NCBI RefSeq assembly: GCF_046197875.1
Contig: NZ_CP166991.1
Location: forward strand, 248,001-312,000
Direction: 5' to 3'
Source of the DNA: Methanobrevibacter_A acididurans
GTDB taxonomy: Archaea > Methanobacteriota > Methanobacteria > Methanobacteriales > Methanobacteriaceae
Length of the DNA stretch: 64,000 nt
The notes beneath the pieces were generated by a model. It did no database searches, had not been told where the DNA came from, and saw only the letters and a program-made list of their open reading frames with translations. Numbering within the stretch: position 1 is the first letter of the stretch; every line of letters begins with the position of its first letter. Positions 8,095-16,753 of the stretch are shown here, in pieces. The position numbers and the translations under genes were made by a program.

Positions 8095-9369
8095 ATGAAG
8101 AAAGTATTATTAATTGCATTCTATTTCAATCAAGTAAATGAAATAGCATCTAAAAGATTAAGAGCCTTAGCTAAATATTTACCTGAATATGGATGGGAAC
8201 CAATAGTTATAGTTCCCAATCTTGGTAAATTAAATATGGAAGGTTTAAATTGTGAAGTAATCCAAACTCCCTATGAAGACATGATGGATAAATGGTTAAA
8301 ACGCCAAAGCAGAGAAAAAGTTGAAAATACTCAACCAATTATACGAGACTCAACAAGTGTAAATAACAAAGTTTTAAGTAAAATGGTAACATTTGCAGGT
8401 GAAATATTCGCTTATCCTGATGGTATGAAATATTGGTATGAACCAGCAATGGAATACTCTTCAAAAATAATAGAAGAAGAAAATATAAATGCAATAATCT
8501 CCTCATCTTGGCCAGTAACAGCACATAAAATAGGTAAAGATTTGAAAAAAAAGTATAACCTACCATGGATAGCAGACCTACGTGACCTATGGAATATGAA
8601 TCCTTACATAAACCATACACATATTAGAAACTATTTTGAAAAACGTTTAGAAATTAACACATTTAATTATGCAGATGCACTTACAACTACAACACCCCTT
8701 GCAGCCACCACCCTATCCCAATTACATCCAAATAATTTAATCCAAGCTATACCCTCAGGATACGATCCAGATGACTTTAAAAAAATAAACACCCTAACAG
8801 AAAATAAGAATACTAAATTAAACATAACATATGCAGGATCATTATATGCAGGAAAAAGAGACCCTACAATACTATTTGAATCATTAAAACAATTAATAGA
8901 TGAAAAATTAATTAATCAAGATAAAATTCAATTAAACTTTTATGGAGACTCTGGAAACTTAAAAGAAATTGCAGAAAAATACAATCTAGAATCAAGTTTA
9001 AATATTGGGGGATTCATCCCTCATGAAGAAGTACTAGAAAAAGAATCTAAATCAGATATTCTTTTACTTATTAGTTGGAATAATCCTAAAGAACAAATGT
9101 TCATACCTGGAAAAGTATATGAATACTTAGCACTTAAAAAACCAATACTATCTATTGGTTACAAACAAGGATCATTAAAAGATTTAATCACAGAAACAAG
9201 TATAGGATTCCATGTTTCATCTTTAAATGATACAAAAGAAGCATTAGTAAAATTTTATAATGAATTTAATGAAAATAATATAATTACTTTTAAAGCTAAT
9301 GAAAATATTGATAAATTTTCAATGAAAAATACAGCTTGTAATTTTGCAAAATTATTAAACCAAATATAA
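8095..9369 (+). CDS. Glycosyltransferase family 4-like protein (GT-B fold)
   Basis: A soluble or peripheral GT-B glycosyltransferase of 424 residues. The N-terminal Rossmann half starts MKKVLLIAFYFNQ and continues with YGWEPIVIVP; the C-terminal half has NITYAGSLYAGKRDP for the sugar-nucleotide domain and a tail FIPGKVYEYLALKKPILS where the usual acidic E-x7-E site is partly kept (KVYEYLALKKP). Acceptor and sugar are unknown. GGGGAAGA precedes the ATG. It lies 44 bp before the DGGGP synthase gene on the same strand and probably shares a transcript with it, so it may glycosylate an isoprenoid-linked or lipid acceptor; this is inference. Confidence 0.82.
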   Translation: MKKVLLIAFYFNQVNEIASKRLRALAKYLPEYGWEPIVIVPNLGKLNMEGLNCEVIQTPYEDMMDKWLKRQSREKVENTQPIIRDSTSVNNKVLSKMVTFAGEIFAYPDGMKYWYEPAMEYSSKIIEEENINAIISSSWPVTAHKIGKDLKKKYNLPWIADLRDLWNMNPYINHTHIRNYFEKRLEINTFNYADALTTTTPLAATTLSQLHPNNLIQAIPSGYDPDDFKKINTLTENKNTKLNITYAGSLYAGKRDPTILFESLKQLIDEKLINQDKIQLNFYGDSGNLKEIAEKYNLESSLNIGGFIPHEEVLEKESKSDILLLISWNNPKEQMFIPGKVYEYLALKKPILSIGYKQGSLKDLITETSIGFHVSSLNDTKEALVKFYNEFNENNIITFKANENIDKFSMKNTACNFAKLLNQI

Positions 9370-9413
9370 AACATAATAATAAATTAATAAAAAAAAGATG
9401 GAATGTAATTTTT

Positions 9414-10274
9414 ATGAATGTATATTTAGAAATAACCAGACCAACAAATGCATTAATGGCAGCAGTAGCTGTACTATTAATGGCAATAATAAATTTTAAT
9501 TATGGAATACCCATAATATTAGGTTTCATAACTGTTTTATTTGCAACTTCTGGCGGAAACGTGATTAATGATTTCTTTGATTATAAAATTGATAAAATTA
9601 ACAAACCACAAAGACCAATTCCATCAGGACGAATCAGTTTAAAAAATGCTAAAAATTATTCAATAATACTATTTCTAATATCAATACTACTAAGTGGACT
9701 TATAAGTTATCTGGTGAAAGATTTAACCCCATTAATATTAGTTTTCTGTTGTTGTTTATTGATGTATTTTTATGCACGTAATCTTAAAGCCATGCCACTT
9801 TTCGGTAATATTGCAGTATCATTACTTACAGCATTATGCTTCATATTTGGTGGAGATATTCTTGCATTCAGCACTCACTCCTTCTTAATACTTCAAACAG
9901 GATTTGCATTAGGATTTTTCGCATTCTTCATGACACTAGCTAGAGAAATAACAAAAGACATGGAAGATATTGAAGGAGACAAAATAGAATCTGCAGAAAC
10001 ATTACCAATAGTATGGGGAAATAGGAATTCAAGCATCTTATCAAGCATATTAATAATTATAACAGCACTTGTAAGTCCATTACTATTTTACCTTAATATA
10101 TTTAATGTTTACTATTTAGTAGTGATGATAATACCTATAATCTTATTCTTATACTGTGCAGTTATTATATTGAAAAATCAAGAGCCAGTAACTTGTGGAA
10201 AAGTTTCAAAGTACTTAAAAATAGGTATGTTAATAAGTTTTTTAGCATTCATTATAGGATCCATACCTTTCTAA
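9414..10274 (+). CDS. Digeranylgeranylglyceryl phosphate synthase (UbiA prenyltransferase)
   Basis: This membrane prenyltransferase adds the second geranylgeranyl chain to geranylgeranylglyceryl phosphate in archaeal ether-lipid synthesis. It has about eight membrane segments and both UbiA aspartate motifs: NDFFDYKIDKINKPQRPIPS (52-71), which binds the prenyl diphosphate with Mg, and a second set in KDMEDIEGDK (181-190). The length of 286 residues is standard. The residues after the first motif (KPQRPIPSG) are those of the archaeal DGGGP synthase group, separating it from UbiA and MenA. It probably shares a transcript with the upstream glycosyltransferase. Other lipid steps are elsewhere: egsA is at 31485. 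Confidence 0.9.
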   Translation: MNVYLEITRPTNALMAAVAVLLMAIINFNYGIPIILGFITVLFATSGGNVINDFFDYKIDKINKPQRPIPSGRISLKNAKNYSIILFLISILLSGLISYLVKDLTPLILVFCCCLLMYFYARNLKAMPLFGNIAVSLLTALCFIFGGDILAFSTHSFLILQTGFALGFFAFFMTLAREITKDMEDIEGDKIESAETLPIVWGNRNSSILSSILIIITALVSPLLFYLNIFNVYYLVVMIIPIILFLYCAVIILKNQEPVTCGKVSKYLKIGMLISFLAFIIGSIPF

Positions 10275-10320
10275 AAAAAATAGTTAAAAAAAATATTAAA
10301 ATTTATTAAATTCCTTTTTT

Positions 10321-10725
10321 TTATCCTACTCTTTCACTACTTATGGGGCCATTACTAGACCAGTATTCTTCATAGATTCCAGGATCACTTTGACCTCCTG
10401 AAGTAGAGATTCTACTTTTATAGATTGGATTTCCATCCTCATCGACTTTTCCAGTATCTTCATCTACTTGCCAGTCATCATAGCCTTTTTGACTGTTTTT
10501 CACATTAGAATTTGAATTTCCATTACTATTAGAACTTGAAGCTTTAGATGAATCATCATTAGTGCTTGCTACAGTAGAATTAGTGGTATTGTTACCATTA
10601 ACAGTTGTATTATTACTTATAGAATTAACATCATCATTATTAGTTAATACTACTCCTACAACAACACCTATAACTGCTAAAATAATAATTATTAAAGCAA
10701 TTATAATTAGGTTACTTTTATCCAT
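10321..10725 (-). CDS. Small membrane-anchored surface protein (134 aa)
   Basis: A single N-terminal transmembrane segment (about residues 5-28, an Ile/Val-rich run) is followed by a 55-residue linker almost entirely of Asn, Ser, Thr and Asp, then a compact C-terminal part beginning DDWQVDEDTGKVDEDGNPIY. The charge pattern puts the C-terminal part outside the cell. The Asn/Ser/Thr linker offers many N-glycosylation sequons (NNT, NTT, NST). It belongs with the next gene (11010), which has the same plan. GAGGGTGAA precedes the start. Function unknown; a small surface or pseudomurein-associated protein is the simplest reading. Confidence 0.7.
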   Translation of the reverse strand: MDKSNLIIIALIIIILAVIGVVVGVVLTNNDDVNSISNNTTVNGNNTTNSTVASTNDDSSKASSSNSNGNSNSNVKNSQKGYDDWQVDEDTGKVDEDGNPIYKSRISTSGGQSDPGIYEEYWSSNGPISSERVG

Positions 10726-11009
10726 TGCATATTCACCCTCATATTTTTATAAAATTTTCTATTACACCCTTAATTTTTAAATATTAAATTTATAATTAGA
10801 TATAATTTTCTAAAAAAAAAGTATACTGTGTGCATGTTAAAATTAGGTTTGGATTGAAAAATTTATAAAAAAAATAGTGAAAAAAAATTTATAAAAAAGT
10901 GGGAGTATTATGTATTTTAATAAAAATATTTTCTTTATGAGTTTATTTTTAAAAAAATGGTGTAAAAAAAATATCCCACATTTTTTTTAAATTAAATATG
11001 TTTTTAGGT

Positions 11010-11369
11010 TTAACCTACTCCAATTTCATTTCCATTTGCATCAACTTCATGTCCAGCACCTTCAACAGTGTTCCCATCTTTATCATAAGTTATATACCCA
11101 CTTTCAGTAGTTCCATTAGAATTGGTTTTTGACCAGGTGACAGTTTTACTACCATCATCATTAACAGTAGTGGTATTTGAAGAAACATTATTGGTTGAAT
11201 CATTTAAATTTATAGTTGATGAATTGGTGGAATTATTTGAGGCATTTGTAGAATTAACTAATGCATTATCGCCACTGGAAATGTAATTTACAGCTCCAAC
11301 AGCAGCTACTGCAATAATTATAACAACCAATATTAAAATAAAAATATTGCTTTTTTCCAAATTTCTCAC
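11010..11369 (-). CDS. Small membrane-anchored surface protein, same architecture as neighbour (119 aa)
   Basis: Same layout as the gene at 10321: an N-terminal membrane anchor (about residues 9-30), an Asn/Ser/Thr-rich linker with repeated NNST and NVSSNTT sequons, and a short C-terminal part with TVTWSKTNSNGTTESGY and YDKDGNTVEGAGHEVDANG. The C-terminal sequence resembles short beta-hairpin repeats in which Gly-Asn and Asp-Gly turns alternate. A strong TTAGGAGGTGA precedes the ATG. The two genes lie in tandem with a 284-bp gap, so they may be transcribed separately. Function unknown. They sit in an envelope-glycan region, which suits a glycosylated surface role. Confidence 0.7.
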   Translation of the reverse strand: MRNLEKSNIFILILVVIIIAVAAVGAVNYISSGDNALVNSTNASNNSTNSSTINLNDSTNNVSSNTTTVNDDGSKTVTWSKTNSNGTTESGYITYDKDGNTVEGAGHEVDANGNEIGVG

Positions 11370-11630
11370 CTCCTAAGTGTTTAAAATTTAAATGTATCAA
11401 ATACTTATAATCCTCTTACTTATTAAATATAACGGTTTTATTAAGGGTTAAAATATCAATTAAACACAGAACAAGCCTTTAAATAATCTTTAAAAATAGT
11501 GAACTTAAATAAAAAAATAGGGGATTGGTTTTAAAAAACCCTTCAATGATTAAAATTCTTAATAAACATAAAACTAATAAAATGCACTATAATCAAGTAT
11601 TCCTCACTATTTAAGGATACACTAAATCAT

Positions 11631-13379
11631 TCACACTTTCTGATAAACACTAACCTCTCCAATCTGTTTAACTTCTTTATATTGGGGAATACTTAAATTT
11701 TGATACTGTGAAATATAATACTTCGTATTGTTAGCCAACATTTCATTAGAAAATTTTGAAGAATTCTCTTTATTAGTAACATAATGAACTTCTTTTTGAA
11801 GATACCAAGTAAATATAGGTCCTCTATCTGCCCAAATCACAGCAGAACCTAAATTCGGATCATGACCCTCTAACCAAGTTACAGTATCTTGCTCATTATT
11901 TACAAGTGAATCATGTTTATTAACACCTAAATATGAGAAACTCATAATAAGAAGTAAAATAACACAAACAGTAGGAATAATATGTTTTAAACTTACACTT
12001 TTAATCTTATAATCTTTTAACTTTTCACATATAAAACTTAAACCAAAAGTAATGAAAAATGCTAAAGCAGGAGCAAATGCAGTAGCATAACGATCAACTT
12101 TAGTTAAATGAGCAGATAAAAATATCATATGGCCCATAAACCATCCAATCATCATTAAATCATAAGTAAAAAATTCATACTTAAACTTATTATTCTCATT
12201 AAAACTTAAAAGTACCTTATTAAATGTAAGTGAAAAAATGAAAATACTAATAAAGAATAATATTTCACATTTAACAAAAGAAACCTTACCTGCAATGAAA
12301 AAGGATAAACACATACCAACAATAGAAGCAAATAAAATCACATAAAATATGCTTTTTGGAATCTTAAATTTACCTACAATATTATCCCAAAAACTATTAG
12401 TATCATAATTAAATCCAACTTTAGAATCCATAATACCATAAGATTCTTTTAAAACCTTTGAAAAACGGTACAATGCATAAACAATACCGACCATACAAAT
12501 TATTAACAATATAATACCAACCCAATGGTTAGGATTATAAATATATCTTGGAAGATTACTGAAATAATATAATAAATTATTCCCTTTATGCTTACGAATA
12601 GCAAAAGCAGATCTAGTAGTAGTGGAAGATATTGTTTCCGCTTGATTTAAAAAACCAAATGGTATATGGTTAGATAAATAATAATAAAAGAAGGGAACCA
12701 TGAATACTAAACCAAACAAAGCACCACCAATAATATTCTTAAAATACTTCTTTATAGTACTAAAAATATCCTTTTGGGATAAGAAATAAAGAATCATTAC
12801 AGCAAAAACAACAGCACCAGTATACTTTGCAAAGAATGTTAAAACACTTAAAGGGAAAGCTAAATAGAAATATTTTTGATTAGTTTTCATGGCTTTAATA
12901 AAAAAGTATAAAGTCCAAATAGAAAGTGCAACACAAGGCACATCAATTGATCCATTACCAGCCCACATAATGTTTACAGTGAAACTACCATACAATATAG
13001 CACCAAAAATACTATAAGTATTATCAAATCTTAATCTTAAAAGAAGATAAGTTCCAACAACACCTAAAACATAAAAAATTCCAGTAATAACAAATAAACT
13101 ATTAACACTCACAAAATTTAATCTAAAAGCAATACTAGTTAAAAAAGGAATTAGTGGAGATAAGAAATCCACATAATCATAACCAGTAATATTAACTCCA
13201 CTAAACTTAAGAGCTTCAATCAAATAAAGGTAAATATCCCTATAAGAATGTCCAAGAATGTTTTCACTACAATTAATCCAAACAATTAAACTACCAATAA
13301 TTAAAGAAACTATTAATACAGTTAATAAACTAAAAAGATTCTTATTTTCCTTAATAAGTGATTTAAAATTCTTAAGCAT
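11631..13379 (-). CDS. Membrane glycosyltransferase, GT39/ArnT-like (582 aa)
   Basis: About eleven to twelve membrane segments are visible, with a first extracytoplasmic loop after the first helix containing the acidic SYRDIYLYLIEALKFSGVNI, where family members carry the catalytic Asp or Glu. The C-terminal soluble tail (about 485-582) is short. It should transfer a sugar from a polyprenyl-phosphate carrier to an acceptor on the outer face of the membrane. It is the divergent paralogue of the gene at 13540: both share the N-terminal plan, a YLSP/FLSP-type motif, a LWLANGTLDIPAIGLSIW or MWAGNGSIDVPCVALSIW segment and a KVxRY motif near the end. Acceptor unknown. Confidence 0.8.
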   Translation of the reverse strand: MLKNFKSLIKENKNLFSLLTVLIVSLIIGSLIVWINCSENILGHSYRDIYLYLIEALKFSGVNITGYDYVDFLSPLIPFLTSIAFRLNFVSVNSLFVITGIFYVLGVVGTYLLLRLRFDNTYSIFGAILYGSFTVNIMWAGNGSIDVPCVALSIWTLYFFIKAMKTNQKYFYLAFPLSVLTFFAKYTGAVVFAVMILYFLSQKDIFSTIKKYFKNIIGGALFGLVFMVPFFYYYLSNHIPFGFLNQAETISSTTTRSAFAIRKHKGNNLLYYFSNLPRYIYNPNHWVGIILLIICMVGIVYALYRFSKVLKESYGIMDSKVGFNYDTNSFWDNIVGKFKIPKSIFYVILFASIVGMCLSFFIAGKVSFVKCEILFFISIFIFSLTFNKVLLSFNENNKFKYEFFTYDLMMIGWFMGHMIFLSAHLTKVDRYATAFAPALAFFITFGLSFICEKLKDYKIKSVSLKHIIPTVCVILLLIMSFSYLGVNKHDSLVNNEQDTVTWLEGHDPNLGSAVIWADRGPIFTWYLQKEVHYVTNKENSSKFSNEMLANNTKYYISQYQNLSIPQYKEVKQIGEVSVYQKV

Positions 13380-13539
13380 ATAATTTGATTTCTCCTTTTT
13401 TAAAAAATTTTTTTTTATTTATCCTTTTTTTATAATAAATAATAGTATAATATATTAATAATATTTATTACATATTATTTAACATATTAAGAAGAAAGAA
13501 ATAAAAAGTATATGATTTTTTTAAGTGGGTTTGAATTTA

Positions 13540-15387
13540 ATGAAATTTATAAAAGACATCAACATAAATCGAATGGACTCACCTTACATCCTATTTTTAT
13601 TAATATTCACTTCACTTATAACAATAAACCTAATATTTTTCAATAACCAATTAGGAATTTATTGTTCTGATGTTTTCATTTACTTATTAAACAGTTTAAA
13701 CTATGCTGGAGTGAATATAGATGCTAACCCTACAATGTATTTATCCCCTATAATATGTATGATTACAGGAGGAATATTCCGCTTAGGATATGTTAATGTT
13801 AATGCATTATACATTGTAACAGGAATTTTTGCAATATTTGGAAATTTAGGATTCTACATATTACTTAAAAAACGATTCAATAAAATTTTAAGTTTAATAG
13901 GATCCATACTACTATTCAGCCTGTCCTTAAATCTATTATGGTTAGCAAATGGAACATTAGATATTCCTGCAATCGGTTTAAGTATTTGGTCAATCCTATT
14001 TTTCACATTAGCAGTAGATAAAAACCCTAAATATTACATACCCTCATTACTCTTATTTGTTTTAAGCATATTCACACGTTATACTGCAGGATTAATCATA
14101 CCCGTACTATTAATATACTTCTTTGGAAAATATGATTTATTCCAATGTTTAGATAAACTCTTATCCGATAGGGAATCTTTTAAAGAATCAGCAAAAGCCT
14201 TTTTTAAAACTAATGAAGTAAAATACATTATAATAGCATTAATTAGTAGTATAATTTTAACAATAATTTTCCTTTATGTTATAAGTGGATATGTAACAAA
14301 TTTAGGATTCTTATCCCAATCTTCAGCAGTTAGTTCTGGATTAAAAACAAGTACTGTAGATTCAGCATTCACAACAAACACATATTTTTATATTACAAAT
14401 TTCTTAAACTTCCTATTCTCAAATAATATAATATTTAAGGGTAATATACCATCATTATACAATCCAAGTATAATCTCCTATTTAGTATTATTCATAACAA
14501 TTATAGGATTAATTATAGGTGGTTTAAAATTAAAATATCAGAAAAAAAGACACATAAATTTAAATGGTTTATCTGATTTTAAATCTGAAAATAAAATCGA
14601 AACAGTTACTAAAACAACTGATTATAAAGTTAAAAATGAAAAAATTGAGTCAAAACCAATTAAAAAAACTAGTAAAGAACCATTATTTAAAACTAAAAAA
14701 TTAGAACCCTTACTTAAACTAATATTTATAATTACTTTAATATTTGCAGTATTAAGTTTTGATAAAATCAGTTCTACTATTACATTAATCTTAATCAGTT
14801 TTGATATTCTAATACTAAACTCCTTATTAAGTAATCATAAAATTAAATATTTAAACCTAGATTTAGCAATGATTACATGGTTTCTTGTATACTTAATAGC
14901 ATTTACTTATATAAATATTAAAGTAAACCGTTATATTTTAACAGTAATGCCTGCATTTGTATACTTTTTCACTTTAGGATTAAATTATATCTCTCAAGAA
15001 TTAGATTTTAATTTAAACCTATTTAAACATAAAATCAACACATCCCAATTACTCGCAATACTTTTAATCATAATATTTGTATTTAGTGCATTTACTTTCA
15101 CCTCAACAGTAACAATAGATCAAGAAATAAAATCACCAGAATTAATGTCCCAATACTTAAAACATTACGATCCAGATTATGAAAGTAAAAATATAGGAGT
15201 ATATAATAAAAGACCATTTTCATGGTTCTTACATAAAGATTTATTCGGAATAGATAAATATCATAGAGATTACTTAGAACAAAGTGATTTAACATATTAC
15301 ATATCTAATGAAAAAGTAAACTTAACAAACTATCATCAAATTCAAAAAGAAGGTAAATTATACCTTTATGAAAGAAACAATGCTTAA
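13540..15387 (+). CDS. Membrane glycosyltransferase, GT39/ArnT-like paralogue (615 aa)
   Basis: A polytopic membrane protein with the same fold as the divergent gene at 11631. Shared features include YLSPIICMITGGIFRLGYVN, the LANGTLDIPAIGLSIW helix and a KVNRYILTVMPAF segment. It differs by a lysine-rich cytoplasmic insert around residues 335-400. The frame is open back to a GTG at 13525, but the ATG at 13540 aligns better with the start of the paralogue. It ends 20 bp before a GT4 gene on the same strand, so the two likely form one transcript that assembles a surface glycan. Donor and acceptor are unknown. Confidence 0.8.
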   Translation: MKFIKDININRMDSPYILFLLIFTSLITINLIFFNNQLGIYCSDVFIYLLNSLNYAGVNIDANPTMYLSPIICMITGGIFRLGYVNVNALYIVTGIFAIFGNLGFYILLKKRFNKILSLIGSILLFSLSLNLLWLANGTLDIPAIGLSIWSILFFTLAVDKNPKYYIPSLLLFVLSIFTRYTAGLIIPVLLIYFFGKYDLFQCLDKLLSDRESFKESAKAFFKTNEVKYIIIALISSIILTIIFLYVISGYVTNLGFLSQSSAVSSGLKTSTVDSAFTTNTYFYITNFLNFLFSNNIIFKGNIPSLYNPSIISYLVLFITIIGLIIGGLKLKYQKKRHINLNGLSDFKSENKIETVTKTTDYKVKNEKIESKPIKKTSKEPLFKTKKLEPLLKLIFIITLIFAVLSFDKISSTITLILISFDILILNSLLSNHKIKYLNLDLAMITWFLVYLIAFTYINIKVNRYILTVMPAFVYFFTLGLNYISQELDFNLNLFKHKINTSQLLAILLIIIFVFSAFTFTSTVTIDQEIKSPELMSQYLKHYDPDYESKNIGVYNKRPFSWFLHKDLFGIDKYHRDYLEQSDLTYYISNEKVNLTNYHQIQKEGKLYLYERNNA

Positions 15388-15407
15388 TTAATGGAGAACA
15401 AAATAAT

Positions 15408-16589
15408 ATGAATATATTACATGTAGCGCACTCTTACTACCCCTGTCTTGCAGCAGGAGGAGTAGTTAATGCATCTTACCAAATTGGGTGCAAACAAGTA
15501 CAAAACGGTAATAGTGTTTATGTATACACTACAGATTCTTGTAAGGAAAGATTAAAATTTCAAAACACAAACTATAATGTGAATGTTAATGGAATAAAAG
15601 TAAACTATTTCAAAAACCTTTCCAATACAATTAAAGCAAAAACATTAGTGGATACACCAATCACAGCAGCCAATTATATACGTAAAGATATCAGTAATCA
15701 TGATATAATCCACATTCATGAACACCGTCAAACATTAGCAATCATTACATGCCATTATGCTAGAAAAAACAATATACCCTACATTGTACAAGCACATGGA
15801 AGTGTTTTACCATTTTTCCAAAAAGAAAAATTAAAAGAAATATATGATAAATTCTGGGGATTTAACACATTACATAATGCAGATAAAGTATTTGCCCTAA
15901 CAGAAATTGAAAAACAACAATACATAAAAATGGGAGTTTCACCAGAGAAAATAGAAATAGTGCCATTAGGAATAAACTTAGAAGAATACTCAAAACTACC
16001 TATCAAAGGACAATTCAGAAAAAAACATAATATCCAAGAAGAAGACACCTTACTAATATTTATTGGACGATTACATAAAATAAAAGGATTAGACCTACTA
16101 ATTGAAGCATTTGATGAATTAATTAAAACAAATAAAAATGATAATATAAAATTAGCAATAATCGGACCAGACGATGGATTTTTACCAGAAATACAAAAAC
16201 TCATAAAACAGAAAGGATTAAACAAACAAATAATAATAACAGGTCCCTTATATAAACAAGAAAAACAAGAAGCCCTCACTGACTGTGATATGTTTATAAT
16301 GCCATCTCAATATGAATCATTCACTACAAGTGGATTAGAAGCAATGGCCTGTGAAAAACCATTAATCCTAACTAAAAACAACCATATACACAATTGGGTT
16401 AACCAAAAATGTGGCCTAAGCTGTGATTATGATAAAATAAGTTTAAAAAACAGTATACAAGAACTAATAGAAAACGAACAATTAGCAAAACAGTATGGTG
16501 TAGAAGGCCGTAAGCTAGTTGAAGAAAAATACAATTGGAATGTAATTGATAAACAAATAATAAACATTTACAATTCAATTATAAAATAA
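15408..16589 (+). CDS. Glycosyltransferase family 4 (GT-B, 393 aa)
   Basis: This is a typical GT4 enzyme. The N-terminal half begins MNILHVAHSYYPCLAAGGV with the glycine-rich acceptor loop, and DIIHIHEHRQ follows. The C-terminal half has FIGRLHKIKGLDLLIEAF and the E-x7-E catalytic region ESFTTSGLEAMACEKP. The sugar nucleotide is probably UDP- or GDP-linked. It sits 20 bp downstream of the membrane glycosyltransferase and is likely to act on the same glycan, on the cytoplasmic side. Substrate cannot be read from the sequence. Confidence 0.9.
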   Translation: MNILHVAHSYYPCLAAGGVVNASYQIGCKQVQNGNSVYVYTTDSCKERLKFQNTNYNVNVNGIKVNYFKNLSNTIKAKTLVDTPITAANYIRKDISNHDIIHIHEHRQTLAIITCHYARKNNIPYIVQAHGSVLPFFQKEKLKEIYDKFWGFNTLHNADKVFALTEIEKQQYIKMGVSPEKIEIVPLGINLEEYSKLPIKGQFRKKHNIQEEDTLLIFIGRLHKIKGLDLLIEAFDELIKTNKNDNIKLAIIGPDDGFLPEIQKLIKQKGLNKQIIITGPLYKQEKQEALTDCDMFIMPSQYESFTTSGLEAMACEKPLILTKNNHIHNWVNQKCGLSCDYDKISLKNSIQELIENEQLAKQYGVEGRKLVEEKYNWNVIDKQIINIYNSIIK

Positions 16590-16753
16590 GAAAAATTGTC
16601 CAAGTTAAATAATAATATTTAAATCATAAAAACAAGATATATAATTTAGTAAACTTAATTAAAAAAAGTATATTACAATAAAATTAAATCTGATAAGATT
16701 ATAATTAATACCTTTTTTTTAAAACATTTATTTGCTATTATAGAGGATTACAG

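Noticed and set aside
10562..10780. 72-aa hydrophobic frame on the plus strand
   Set aside because: It is the complement of the Asn/Ser/Thr stalk and anchor of the small surface protein; Val/Leu richness is produced by that complement.
11520..11560. Short GGTTTT/AAAACC fold near the small surface protein genes
   Set aside because: Only a few pairs in very AT-rich sequence; not distinguishable from chance.
15779..16279. 166-aa frame antisense to the GT4 gene
   Set aside because: No ribosome binding site, and the GT4 frame on the other strand has full family motifs.
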